NCBI GenBank assembly: GCA_049974825.1
Contig: JBNGDJ010000005.1
Span: 1 to 49,380, forward strand
DNA: 49,380 nt
From: JBKHDT01 sp049974825
Lineage (GTDB): Bacteria; Pseudomonadota; Gammaproteobacteria; Halothiobacillales; Halothiobacillaceae
Direction of reading: 5' to 3'
Below, in pieces: positions 8,073 through 16,889 of this stretch. The stretch's first letter is position 1. The number at the start of each line of letters is the position of its first letter. A program made the translations under genes and the position numbers. The notes below the pieces were generated by a model. The model had not been told where the DNA came from. It made no database searches and worked only from the letters and a program-made list of their open reading frames with translations.

Positions 8073-9767
8073 ATGAGGCTGGGCGAACTGCTGAAATGGA
8101 TGGACGAGCAACTGATGGTCGATTCGATCGATACGGTCGACCAGTTCGGTTCGCAACTGGAAAGCATCAGCCTGGACCGGCTGTCCCGCAGTGAGTTGAT
8201 CGCCGTGTCCGAGGCTGCGGCGGCGTTTACCGTCAAGCTGCGCGGCCGCCTGGCCGCGGGCTTTCGCCACGAGGCTTTACCTCTGCAGGGCAAGGCCCTG
8301 AGAAAGCGGCAGGCACTGGAACGGCTGTGCCGCTCGGTGCTCGAAATCGAGCATGCCCGGATCGTGGACATTGAGTCGGACGACTCGGCCGAACCCGGTG
8401 CGGCAGCGACCAGTTACCTGCGGTGCATCGAGTGGGTGTCCGGGGTTATCCGGGACCGCTATGCCGCTTACGACGAGGTGCCGCGCGACTGGCTGCTGGA
8501 ACTGCACGGCACCTTTGCCCGAGCTCAGCAGCATCTTGAGGGGGTATGGAACGAGCGCGCAATGCAGGTCCATGCGGCCTATGTGGCGTTGCTGCTGTTC
8601 GCGATGATCAATCCCTATGCCCTGAACCGGAAGGAAATGGACGAGATGCACGACTGCCTCAAGCGGATCGCGCATCACGTGAAAATCTCCGGGACGCCCC
8701 CGTCGGATCACGCCCGCTTCGTGGATGTGACGGGGCGGGTCATGCCGCATGTGACGCTTTCCCCGCGGGCGGCGAGTACCACGACCGGGATGTTCCTGGA
8801 TGTTGAGCCGTTGATGGATGCCGAGGTGCTTTCGACCATCTCGGAGGCCTGCCGGGAGAGCGTGGCCCGGTTTGTCGGGCGCCTGCGCTTCCACCTGGTG
8901 CAGCGGGCCCCGCGCGAGGCGAAAAAGGAGATTGTGGGCACGGTGCCCGTCAATATGGTTCTCGGTTTTTTGGATGTGCATTACTTCCTTGAGCACGAGC
9001 TGAATGCGCGTGCCGATGACGACCGGCACAAGCTGGACATGCAGGCCCTGTCGCTGAGCGGAGACAGTGAGTCCGGCCAGCAGCGTCTCGATCCGGCCGA
9101 CGAGGATATCGGCGGGCTTGGGCATTTCTGGCGGCGCAATGCGCCCAAGGGGCGCAAGGCCTTCAGCATGGATATTCGCGTCGAAGATGACGGCGCCTGG
9201 CAGAACGAGGGAATCGTCACGGGCCGGGGGGATGTCTTTCAGGGGGATGAGCAGGCCGTTGCCCGGCACCTGGACAAGAATCGCACCGATGGCTGGCAGT
9301 TGATCAATATTTCCCGGGGGGGATATCGGCTGCGCTGGCGTTTTGAGCAGGATTGCCACGCGGCAGTGGATGCACTGGTTTATATCCAGCCGTCAGAGGA
9401 TGCCGAAAATACGGATCTGCACAGTGGACTTGGCATTATCCGCTGGGTGCGGCATGTCTCGGACAGTGGCCTGGATATCGGCATCCAGCGGATTGCCGGA
9501 GCGTTTGAGGCCCATTATGCCCGGCAGCGCAATGGCCGGTCTTCCGGGTTCGGCGACCGGGCCCTGCCCATCTTGGTCGGGCTGGACGAGAACAAGTCCA
9601 TTACCCGGGTTGTATTGCAGGCGGACAGTTACCGCCCCGGCGAGACCATTTTGATCAGCGGTATCGAAAAGACCGTTACCCTCGGGCACACGCGCATGGC
9701 GGGCGAAGGTTTTGTCGTGATGGACCTGAAGACAGATGGAAAGGAGGATGCGGATGGCGACCGCTGA
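8073..9767 (+). CDS. PilZ-like protein encoded next to fimX
   Basis: The 564-aa soluble protein is mainly helical for the first 400 or so residues. A C-terminal part has PilZ-like features: WQLINISRGGYRLRW resembles the N/DxSxxG core of PilZ domains and is followed by beta-rich sequence (GIIRWVRHVSDSGLDIGIQ). No clear RxxxR motif precedes it, so c-di-GMP binding is unproven. The gene lies directly upstream of, and overlaps, the FimX-like gene. I recall a similar pairing in Pseudomonas (PA4958 beside PA4959/fimX, near psd), and psd is also close here. The start at 8073 follows GGAAGG, which is very close to the ATG; the open frame extends back to 8013. A role in c-di-GMP or type IV pilus control is inferred from the pairing. 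Confidence 0.65.
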   Translation: MRLGELLKWMDEQLMVDSIDTVDQFGSQLESISLDRLSRSELIAVSEAAAAFTVKLRGRLAAGFRHEALPLQGKALRKRQALERLCRSVLEIEHARIVDIESDDSAEPGAAATSYLRCIEWVSGVIRDRYAAYDEVPRDWLLELHGTFARAQQHLEGVWNERAMQVHAAYVALLLFAMINPYALNRKEMDEMHDCLKRIAHHVKISGTPPSDHARFVDVTGRVMPHVTLSPRAASTTTGMFLDVEPLMDAEVLSTISEACRESVARFVGRLRFHLVQRAPREAKKEIVGTVPVNMVLGFLDVHYFLEHELNARADDDRHKLDMQALSLSGDSESGQQRLDPADEDIGGLGHFWRRNAPKGRKAFSMDIRVEDDGAWQNEGIVTGRGDVFQGDEQAVARHLDKNRTDGWQLINISRGGYRLRWRFEQDCHAAVDALVYIQPSEDAENTDLHSGLGIIRWVRHVSDSGLDIGIQRIAGAFEAHYARQRNGRSSGFGDRALPILVGLDENKSITRVVLQADSYRPGETILISGIEKTVTLGHTRMAGEGFVVMDLKTDGKEDADGDR

Positions 9768-11829
9768 GATGTTCGCGGTTCTGTATCTCTCCGGTGAGGT
9801 GAATGATGCCGTCCAGCTGGCCAGTGCCCTGAGAAATGCGGGGCACCACGCCAACGTGCTTCATGCCCGTGATCTCGATGCCGCGTTTGACCAGGCGCGC
9901 AAGCATGACCCGCACGTCACGGTGGTGGAGTTGGGCAACCACTCGGTCGAGATGGTCGAGGCGATGATTTCCGACTCCACCAGCCCCTTCCGCGAGCGGT
10001 CGGTGATCGTGGCCCTGGAATTTTACGAGCCGCCGCTGGCCGAGGCGGCCATTCAGGCCGGTGCGCGGGATGTGGTCCTGGCCGACAGCGATCTGCTTTT
10101 CCGCCATGCCATTCTTCGCGAGGTTGAGGCCGCCCAGACCATCCGGGCGCTGGACGAGACCCGTCACCTGTTGCGCGGTGCCGAGGGGCGCTGCCAGAAG
10201 CTGATCGACGGCAGCAGCGAGCCGGTGGCCTATGTCCTGGACGGGCTGCATATCTATGCCAATCAGGCCTACCTCGACCTGCTTGAGTGCGCCTCGCTTG
10301 CCCAGCTTGAGGACGAGCCGCTGCTTGATCACGTGGTGCACGACGAGCTCGATCGGCTGCGCCAGTTCCTGCGCGAGGATGAAGCGTCCGAGTCCTTTAC
10401 CCTGGTCACACGGGAGGGCAACCATGTCCAGGCGCAGCTTTCCTCGATTCGGGCCAGCTACGAGGGCGAGGAGTGCCTGCAGATCTTTGCCAAGCAGCAG
10501 GTCAACCAGGAGGGGCTGGAACAGCAGATGCAGTTCCTTTCCCAGCGGGACCTGCTGACGGGGCTGTACAACCGCAACTTCTTCTTCGACCGGATCAAGA
10601 CCCGGCTCGAGGAACTGCGCAGTGGCGGGGATGACAGTGGCAAGGCAGGACTTTTCCACGTCGAGGTCGCCAATATCGAAGAGATGCGCAAGCATGTCGG
10701 TACCACCGGCATCGACAGCTTCCTGACCGACTACGGCAAGGCGCTGGAAGCCCTGGCCGGGGAGGAGGCGCTGGTCGCCCGGCACGGGGCCTATTCCTTC
10801 CTGATCCTGGTCAACGAGCTGGACGGCGCGGTGGCCGAGACCCGGGCGAAACAGCTGTGCAAGCACGCTCAGGATTTCATTTTTTCCACCGATCAGGTTT
10901 CCATCACCATCAGCGTGGGCGTGGGCGTTATCCTGATCGACAGCAATTCCCCGGGGGTCATGGAACTGATCGACCGGCTGGAAAAGGCCACGCAGGAGGC
11001 AATGGGCAAGGGACGCAACCAGTACGCGGTGTACCGGCCCGACATCCGCAGCGTCTCGCGCAGCGAACAGGAAGAGGAATGGGCGCGGCGGCTGCGCTCC
11101 GCGCTCAAGGACAACCGCTTCTTCATGGTGTACCAGCCGATCATTTCGCTGGGGCAGGATCGCGAGCACAACCGCTTCGAGGTTTTCCTGCGCATGCTGG
11201 ACGAGGAAGGGCAGGAACTGAGTCCCTCAAGTTTCATCATGCGTGCCGAGCGCACGGAGCTGATTATCGCCATCGATCGCTGGCTGGTGCTTTCAAGTCT
11301 CAAGAAGATCAGCGATGCCCTGCGCAAGGGCGAGCGGATGCAGCTTTATATCCGCATTTCCGTTCAGTCCCTTCAGGAAGGCAGCTTTGCCAAGTGGCTG
11401 TCCGAGCGGCTGGCGGCTGTGCGCTTGCCCGAGCCGTTGCTGTTTATCCAGGTGCGCACGGAAGATGCCGGTTATCTCATCAAGCAGCTGACCGATCTGG
11501 GATCCTCGGTGGAGGGACTGGGTTGCGAGCTGGTGCTGGACGGTTTCGGTGACTTGCGCGAAGAGCAGTCCCTGCTCGGCTATCTCAAGCCGGGGCTTAT
11601 CAAGACCTCTCGGGCCCTGATGAACAACTTCGTGAGCAATCCCGACAGCCAGGAAATGGTCCGCTCAATTCTGGATATGGGCCATGATCGCGACATCAAG
11701 GTCGTGGTGCCCAACGTGGAGGATGCCGGCACCATGCAGATGCTCTGGACCATGGGCGTTGATTTCGTCCAGGGGGATTTTATCCAGTCTGCCTCCGACA
11801 GTGCCGACTTCGACTTTTCCAGCATCTGA
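9754..11829 (+). CDS. fimX: FimX-like REC-PAS-GGDEF-EAL protein with degenerate motifs
   Basis: FimX is a c-di-GMP receptor that controls type IV pilus assembly and twitching. This protein is 691 aa, the length I recall for Pseudomonas FimX, with the same order: REC-like (about 5-125, phospho-Asp position reads VVEL, no Asp), PAS (about 145-250), GGDEF-like (about 262-425) and EAL-like (about 440-690). The GGDEF signature is HGAYS at 344-348, so cyclase activity is unlikely. The EAL signature is EVFLR at 476-480, so phosphodiesterase activity is doubtful and a receptor role likelier. I chose ATG 9754 because AAGGAGG at 9741-9747 is ideally spaced; two upstream ATGs overlap that site. folB follows 18 nt downstream. 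Confidence 0.85.
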   Translation: MATAEMFAVLYLSGEVNDAVQLASALRNAGHHANVLHARDLDAAFDQARKHDPHVTVVELGNHSVEMVEAMISDSTSPFRERSVIVALEFYEPPLAEAAIQAGARDVVLADSDLLFRHAILREVEAAQTIRALDETRHLLRGAEGRCQKLIDGSSEPVAYVLDGLHIYANQAYLDLLECASLAQLEDEPLLDHVVHDELDRLRQFLREDEASESFTLVTREGNHVQAQLSSIRASYEGEECLQIFAKQQVNQEGLEQQMQFLSQRDLLTGLYNRNFFFDRIKTRLEELRSGGDDSGKAGLFHVEVANIEEMRKHVGTTGIDSFLTDYGKALEALAGEEALVARHGAYSFLILVNELDGAVAETRAKQLCKHAQDFIFSTDQVSITISVGVGVILIDSNSPGVMELIDRLEKATQEAMGKGRNQYAVYRPDIRSVSRSEQEEEWARRLRSALKDNRFFMVYQPIISLGQDREHNRFEVFLRMLDEEGQELSPSSFIMRAERTELIIAIDRWLVLSSLKKISDALRKGERMQLYIRISVQSLQEGSFAKWLSERLAAVRLPEPLLFIQVRTEDAGYLIKQLTDLGSSVEGLGCELVLDGFGDLREEQSLLGYLKPGLIKTSRALMNNFVSNPDSQEMVRSILDMGHDRDIKVVVPNVEDAGTMQMLWTMGVDFVQGDFIQSASDSADFDFSSI

Positions 11830-11847
11830 CCTGCCTGGGGTGCACCC

Positions 11848-12231
11848 GTGATTTACTTTCCCTTTGACTGCATTCTCATCGACGGCCTGCAGTTTCGCTG
11901 CATTATCGGCATCCACCCCGAGGAGCGACAGGTGCCCCAGCCCCTGCGGCTGGACTTGTGGATGCATCACCCCGTGACGCAGGCAGCCGAGTCCGAGGCG
12001 ATAGCCGACACCGTGGATTACCAGAGCGTGGCCGAGCTGGCCATGACCCATGCCACGGAGGGCCGGTTCGCGCTGGTCGAGACCCTGGTGCAAACACTCG
12101 CCGAGCGCATTCTCGAAAGTCAGCCGGTTTCCTGGGTCTGCATCCGCGCAGTCAAGCCGGAAGCAATTGCTCAGGCCGCGGGGGTCGGCGTCATGATCGA
12201 GCGCGGAACGCGCCCCCCTGCCCGTGTTTGA
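11848..12231 (+). CDS. folB: Dihydroneopterin aldolase
   Basis: FolB cleaves 7,8-dihydroneopterin to 6-hydroxymethyl-dihydropterin in folate synthesis. The 127-aa protein has the family pattern: an early LQFRCIIGIHPEER block, a DTVDYQSVAE block, then FALVETLVQTLAERIL and the C-terminal VRAVKPEAI-like segment (here IRAVKPEAIAQAAGVGV). The start is GTG 11848, 18 nt after the fimX stop. The end overlaps the start of the methyltransferase gene by 8 nt. The next pathway enzyme, FolK, is encoded separately at 28119. Confidence 0.92.
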   Translation: MIYFPFDCILIDGLQFRCIIGIHPEERQVPQPLRLDLWMHHPVTQAAESEAIADTVDYQSVAELAMTHATEGRFALVETLVQTLAERILESQPVSWVCIRAVKPEAIAQAAGVGVMIERGTRPPARV

Positions 12232-13438
12232 ACTGCCGGTTCCCCCCGAGGCGGACCAGGCGGCGAGCCTGGCCCTCGCCGAGCGCCTGATCGACCGCTG
12301 CGCGGAGGCGGGAGGGACGATTTCCTTCGCCGAGTACATGGCTACCGTGCTGTATGACGCCGATCATGGCTACTACGGAGCGGGTCGGGTGGCCTTTGGT
12401 GCCGGCGGGGATTTCGTTACGGCGCCCGAGCGTTCCCCGGCCTTTTCCGAAGCGGTGGGCCATGAGGTCGCCGCGGCCTTTGCCCAGGGAGTCACGCCCC
12501 GGCTGATCGAGTTCGGTGCCGGCAGTGGAAGGCTGGCGGCGGATCTTCTGGCAAACCTTGATGCGCGGGGAGCGCTGCCGGAGGAATACTGGATCGTCGA
12601 GGTCAGCGAACCCCTGCGGGAACGGCAACGCCGGACGCTCTCCGCGTTGCCGGAGCGGCTGTCTTCCCGGGTGCACTGGTGCGACGAGGATGCGCTCTTT
12701 GCCGGTCCTGTCTGCGGCATCGTGCTGGCCAACGAGCTGCTTGATGCCATGCCGGTACATCGCCTGGTCTGGTCCGAGACGCCTGGCGTGCAAGGATGGC
12801 AGGAGCAGCGTGTCGCCTGGGACGGAACGCGTTTTGTCTACAAGCGCGTTCCGGCGGCCGATTCCCTGCGGGAAGCCGCTGAACGGATGACGGATCAGGC
12901 GGGCAGGGCGCCTCTGCCGGGGCAGATCATCGAGATCAATCTTCAGATGATCGACTGGCTGGAGCGACTGGGCCAGGCCGCCTGCGAGGCCGGTCTGGCC
13001 GTCATGCTGTTCGACTACGGGGCGACCGCGGCTGAACTCATGCACCCCCAGCGTCGTGACGGCATGCTGCGCTGTCATTACCGGCACCTGGCTCATGACG
13101 ATCCTTTTGTCTACCCCGGTTTGCAGGACATCACCAGCTGGGTGGACTTTTCGGCCGTGGCGCAGGCGGCTCGTTCCAGCAGCTTTTCCGTGGACGTCTA
13201 TACCAGTCAGGCCGCCTTCGTCATGGCGACGGATGCGCCGGCCCGGCTGGAGCAGGCAATGCAGGCCTGCAGCGACCGCGCGGAACTTGCACGGCTTGCG
13301 CAGGGGTTCAAGGAGCTGGTGCTGCCGACTGAAATGGGCGAACGGTTCCGCGCCCTGCTGCTCTCGAAGGGCCGTCCGGTCGACTGGCCCAGCGGCGCGG
13401 GGCGCAATGAGCGTGCCCGCCTGCTGCAAGCAGCCTAG
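12224..13438 (+). CDS. MidA/NDUFAF7-family SAM-dependent methyltransferase
   Basis: The 404-aa protein matches the Methyltransf_28 (DUF185, MidA/NDUFAF7) family. Features include ISFAEYMATVLYDADHGYYG near the N-terminus, GGDFVTAPERSPAFSEAVG, the SAM loop IEFGAGSGRLAADLL, and LANELLDAMPVHRL. The mitochondrial member methylates an arginine of complex I; the bacterial substrate is not established. The start is a GTG at 12224 inside the end of folB, suggesting translational coupling. It is the last gene of this plus-strand group and converges with the hisN-like gene. Confidence 0.85.
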   Translation: MFELPVPPEADQAASLALAERLIDRCAEAGGTISFAEYMATVLYDADHGYYGAGRVAFGAGGDFVTAPERSPAFSEAVGHEVAAAFAQGVTPRLIEFGAGSGRLAADLLANLDARGALPEEYWIVEVSEPLRERQRRTLSALPERLSSRVHWCDEDALFAGPVCGIVLANELLDAMPVHRLVWSETPGVQGWQEQRVAWDGTRFVYKRVPAADSLREAAERMTDQAGRAPLPGQIIEINLQMIDWLERLGQAACEAGLAVMLFDYGATAAELMHPQRRDGMLRCHYRHLAHDDPFVYPGLQDITSWVDFSAVAQAARSSSFSVDVYTSQAAFVMATDAPARLEQAMQACSDRAELARLAQGFKELVLPTEMGERFRALLLSKGRPVDWPSGAGRNERARLLQAA

Positions 13439-13503
13439 TGCCGGGACCTGTGCGCCCGTTGCAATGACCGGAACCGGCCTCGCCTGTGCTGACCGGCTTC
13501 GGG

Positions 13504-14283
13504 TCAGGTCCGTCCGAGGGCGGCCCGGGCCTTTTCGTGCAGCGCCGGGGTGGCGGCTGCGCAAACGGTGGTGGTGTCGAGAGTCAGCGGTTTGCCGTCC
13601 AGGTCGGTGAACAGCCCGCCGGCCTCCGAGACGATCACCGAGAGCGCGGCGATGTCGAGGATGTTCACGTCCGACTCCAGCACCAGATCAATGCTGCCGC
13701 GTGCGAGCAGGTGGTAGTGATAAAAGTCGCCGTAGCCGCGGATGCGCGTGACCTGGCCGATCAGTTCGGCGAGGCCCTGCCAGCCTCGGGGGTCTGCCGC
13801 GAGGCTGCGGACATTGCCGATCGACAGGGTGGCCTGCGGCATGGACTCGATCCGGGAAACGCGGGCTTCGCGATCCTGCCAGAAGGCGCCCGCGCCACGT
13901 TCGGCCCAGGCCATCTCCCCGAATACGGGGGCGTTGGATACCCCGACGATGAACTCGTCCCCGCGCATCAGGGCAATCTGCGTGGAAAAGAAGGGATAGT
14001 CCCGGACGAAGCTCTTGGTGCCGTCGATCGGGTCGACCAGCCAGTTGTACTCGGCATCCTCGCGCGTCTTGCCGGTTTCTTCCCCGAAAAAGCCATGCTC
14101 CGGGAAACGTTCGGCGATCAACCCCTTGATGGCCTGCTCGGTTTCCACATCGGCGATCGTGACCGGGGACTGGTCTTCCTTGAGCTTGACATCGACGTTC
14201 TGCTGCCAGTACTTGCGAATCACGGCCTCGCCGGCCTTGGCGGCATCCAGTGCAGTCTGCAGAAAGTGGCTTGGGGTGCTCAT
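13504..14283 (-). CDS. hisN: Inositol-monophosphatase-family phosphatase, histidinol-phosphatase type
   Basis: The 259-aa soluble phosphatase belongs to the Mg2+-dependent inositol monophosphatase superfamily. Metal ligands are visible: EE in FFGEETGK (about 68-69), D84 and D87 in WLVDPIDGTKSF, and a C-terminal aspartate in NILDIAALSVIVSEAGG. The GTKSFVRDYPFFSTQIAL block and overall length resemble HisN-type histidinol-phosphate phosphatases more than SuhB or CysQ, so the last dephosphorylation before histidinol is the likeliest reaction. No other his gene is nearby. It is the last of the rimO-moaB-hisN minus-strand series, 115 nt after moaB. Confidence 0.75.
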   Translation of the reverse strand: MSTPSHFLQTALDAAKAGEAVIRKYWQQNVDVKLKEDQSPVTIADVETEQAIKGLIAERFPEHGFFGEETGKTREDAEYNWLVDPIDGTKSFVRDYPFFSTQIALMRGDEFIVGVSNAPVFGEMAWAERGAGAFWQDREARVSRIESMPQATLSIGNVRSLAADPRGWQGLAELIGQVTRIRGYGDFYHYHLLARGSIDLVLESDVNILDIAALSVIVSEAGGLFTDLDGKPLTLDTTTVCAAATPALHEKARAALGRT

Positions 14284-14398
14284 TGGCTGCGTTTCCTTGT
14301 TCGGCCGGCTTGCCCGGCGTGATCGGGTCGGTTCGGGACGGCCCCTGGCCGGGACGCGATGAAGCGTTCCACGGTGACGGAGCAGGGGCCGGGTTCGC

Positions 14399-14920
14399 TC
14401 AGCGCTCCTGCAGCCGCGGGATCAGCTCGGCCATGTTGCAGGGGCGGGTCCGGTAATCGAGCTGGGCCTCGATGATTTTCGTCCAGGCATCCCGGCAGGC
14501 ACCGGAAGAACCGGGCAAAACAAACAGGTAGGTGCCATTGGCCACGCCGGCGGTTGCCCGGGACTGAAGCGTGGAGGTGCGAATATCCTGCCAGGAGAGG
14601 TAGCGGAACATCTCTCCGAAGCCCTCGATTTCCTTGTCGAACAGCGGTCGCAGGGCCTCGGGCGTGCCGTCGCGTCCGGTCAGACCCGTGCCCCCGGTGG
14701 TCAAAACCACCTGGCAGGCCGGGTCTGCAATCCATGCCGAAACAACTGCCCGGATGGCATAGCGATCATCGGCTACCAGCTTGCGGTCATGCAGCCGGTG
14801 GCCCGAGGCATCGAGCAGGTCGGCCAGCAGGGCACCCGAGGTGTCCTCGGCCATGCTCCGGCTGTCGGAAACCGTGAGCACGGCAATGTCGAGCGGTATG
14901 AACTGTCTGTCTTCGGTCAT
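14399..14920 (-). CDS. moaB: Molybdenum cofactor biosynthesis protein B
   Basis: The 173-aa protein belongs to the MoaB/MogA molybdopterin-binding family, which adenylylates molybdopterin or aids cofactor assembly. Recognisable blocks are VLTVSDSRSMAEDTSG at the N-terminus, VLTTGGTGLTGRDGTPEAL (substrate-binding TTGGTG), FGEMFRYLSW, and GTYLFVLPGSSGACRDAW. The overall form fits MoaB better than MogA. No other moa or moe gene is in the window. It lies 70 nt downstream of rimO, with a stem-loop between them. Confidence 0.92.
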   Translation of the reverse strand: MTEDRQFIPLDIAVLTVSDSRSMAEDTSGALLADLLDASGHRLHDRKLVADDRYAIRAVVSAWIADPACQVVLTTGGTGLTGRDGTPEALRPLFDKEIEGFGEMFRYLSWQDIRTSTLQSRATAGVANGTYLFVLPGSSGACRDAWTKIIEAQLDYRTRPCNMAELIPRLQER

Positions 14921-14949
14921 GAACTGGCCCTGTGTGCAAATTCAGGGAA

Positions 14950-14984
14950 CCTCGAAAACCACTTCCTGGTGTGTTTTTTCGAGG
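14950..14984 (-). terminator. Stem-loop between rimO and moaB
   Basis: CCTCGAAAA and TTTTCGAGG form a perfect 9-bp stem, with CCAC/GGTG extending it inside. It begins six bases after the rimO stop on the minus strand and contains T and A runs, but no T tract follows the stem. It may act as a partial terminator or an mRNA-end-stabilising hairpin rather than a strong intrinsic terminator. Confidence 0.45.
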
Positions 14985-14990
14985 TGAGCT

Positions 14991-16328
14991 TCAGTGGGTC
15001 GCGAGCCGTTCGGCCCAAAGGTCGTGCTCACCGGAGTCGGTGACCCGCACCTGGACAAAATCTCCCGGCGCCAGGTCGGTAGCGCCGTCGACAAAGACAT
15101 TGCCGTCGATTTCCGGGGCATCTGCCGGGCTGCGCGCAATGGCGCCTTCCTCGTCGACTTCGTCGACCAGAACGGTGAGCACCTGCCCGACCTTGTCGGC
15201 GAGTTTCTCCGCGCTGATCTGCGCCTGCACTTCCATGAAGCGCGCCAGGCGCTCCTGCTTGACGTCTTCGGGAACCGGGTCGGGCAGGGCATTGGCCGCG
15301 GCGCCTTCCACCGGGGAGTAGGTGAAACAGCCGACGCGGTCCAGCCGGGCCTCGCGCAGGAAGTCGAGCAGCTGTTCGAAGTCGTCTTCGGTCTCGCCGG
15401 GGAATCCGACGATAAAGGTGCTGCGCAAGGTGATCTGTGGGCAAATCTCGCGCCAGCGGCGAATGCGCTCAAGGACGTTCTCGCTGGAAGCGGGCCGTTT
15501 CATCGCCTTGAGAGTCTTCGGGCTGGCGTGCTGGAAGGGGATGTCCAGGTAGGGGAGGATCTTCCCTTCGGCCATCAGCGGGATGACTTCGTCGACGTGT
15601 GGGTAGGGGTAGACGTAGTGCAGGCGCACCCAGGCGTCCAGGCTGCCCAGTGCTTCGGCCAGTTCCCGAAAACGCGTCTTGACCGGCCTGCCACCCCAGA
15701 AATCCAGCTTGTAGCGAGTGTCCAGCCCGTAGGCGCTGGTGTCCTGAGATACCACGAGAAGCTCCCGGACGCCGGCGTCGACCAGGTTGCGCGCTTCGGT
15801 CAGAACCTCGCCTACCGGCCGCGAGGCGAGGTCGCCGCGCATGGAGGGGATGATGCAAAAGCTGCAGCGATGGTTGCAGCCCTCGGAAATCTTGAGATAG
15901 GCGTAATGGCGCGGGGTCAGGCGCACGCCGACTTCGGTGGGCGGGATCAGGTCGATGAACGGGTCATGACGGGGGGGCAGGTGCTCGTGCACCACGTCCA
16001 TGACTTCCCGATAAGCCTGCGGTCCGGTGATGGCCAACACGCTGGGATGGGCCTGCCGGATCATCTCGCCGTTTTCTCGCGCCCCCAGGCAACCGGTCAC
16101 GATGACCCGGCCGTTCTCGTCCAGAGCCTCGCCGATTGCATCCAGTGATTCCTCCACGGCTGCGTCGATAAAGCCGCAGGTGTTCACGATCACGAGATCG
16201 GCGTTGTCATAGCTGGGCGAGAGTTGATAGCCCTCGGCGCGAAGCTGGGTCAGGATGCGCTCGGTATCCACCGTGGCCTTGGGGCAGCCCAGTGAAATGA
16301 CACCGACACGCGGGGCGGAATCTGGCAT
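14991..16328 (-). CDS. rimO: Ribosomal protein S12 methylthiotransferase
   Basis: RimO adds a methylthio group to an aspartate of ribosomal protein uS12 using two 4Fe-4S clusters and SAM. The 445-aa protein has the three-part layout: an N-terminal UPF0004 domain with cluster cysteines C15, C51 and C80; a radical-SAM core with CNHRCSFC at C151/C155/C158 followed by IPSMRGDLASR; and a C-terminal TRAM domain (about 375-445). The IPSMRG sequence and length separate it from MiaB. It heads the rimO-moaB-hisN direction. Confidence 0.96.
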   Translation of the reverse strand: MPDSAPRVGVISLGCPKATVDTERILTQLRAEGYQLSPSYDNADLVIVNTCGFIDAAVEESLDAIGEALDENGRVIVTGCLGARENGEMIRQAHPSVLAITGPQAYREVMDVVHEHLPPRHDPFIDLIPPTEVGVRLTPRHYAYLKISEGCNHRCSFCIIPSMRGDLASRPVGEVLTEARNLVDAGVRELLVVSQDTSAYGLDTRYKLDFWGGRPVKTRFRELAEALGSLDAWVRLHYVYPYPHVDEVIPLMAEGKILPYLDIPFQHASPKTLKAMKRPASSENVLERIRRWREICPQITLRSTFIVGFPGETEDDFEQLLDFLREARLDRVGCFTYSPVEGAAANALPDPVPEDVKQERLARFMEVQAQISAEKLADKVGQVLTVLVDEVDEEGAIARSPADAPEIDGNVFVDGATDLAPGDFVQVRVTDSGEHDLWAERLATH

Positions 16329-16423
16329 GGGGAAACCTCAGGAGGGCGATACCGGCGGCGCCGGACTCGGACGGCCCCGCGTCCGGGCGGGAACCCGGCT
16401 GCGGCGGGGCGCAGGGCGGCGGG

Positions 16424-16759
16424 TCAGTCGGATGTCGCCGGGGCCTGCCCGGATTCGGCGTCGTACTCGACCAGCGTGCCGTCCGATTGCTGGATGTACA
16501 TCTTCAGGTTGTTGCGGCGCACAAAACTCATGACCGATTCGAACATCTGGGCGTTGTCTTCAGCCAGAGTCGGTTCAATGGCCAGTACCTTCTTTCCGTC
16601 GATATTGGCCGGGTGAAGGCGCCGGGAGTAGACGAGGCGATGCTGCGCGAAGGTGGCGTCCCAGCTGGAGATGCGGTCGATCCAGTCGCTGGGACGAAAG
16701 CGGGCGCCCGCTTTCGTGACACTCTCGACGATATAGCGGTACGATTGATGGCTGTCCAT
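16424..16759 (-). CDS. DUF3579 family small protein
   Basis: This 111-aa soluble protein fits the DUF3579 family of small proteobacterial proteins of unknown role. It contains ESVTKAGARFRPSDWIDRIS, a YSRRLHPANIDGKKVLAIEP block and a C-terminal SFVRRNNLKMYIQQ. I chose ATG 16759; the open frame extends much further upstream but that part has no family character and overlaps the divergent gene. No ribosome site is evident. It is 95 nt upstream of rimO on the same strand and 130 nt from a divergent gene. Confidence 0.7.
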   Translation of the reverse strand: MDSHQSYRYIVESVTKAGARFRPSDWIDRISSWDATFAQHRLVYSRRLHPANIDGKKVLAIEPTLAEDNAQMFESVMSFVRRNNLKMYIQQSDGTLVEYDAESGQAPATSD

Positions 16760-16889
16760 TCGTGCAAAGACCACTAGAGCGGTGGTGAGCGGTTTGCCCG
16801 ATCTTGCCCGCCCCTTTAAAGGCCTGGGACAAAATCGGCAATCGAACCGGGGGGCATGACGTCCTCCCCAGCCGTGGGATCTGAATTCT

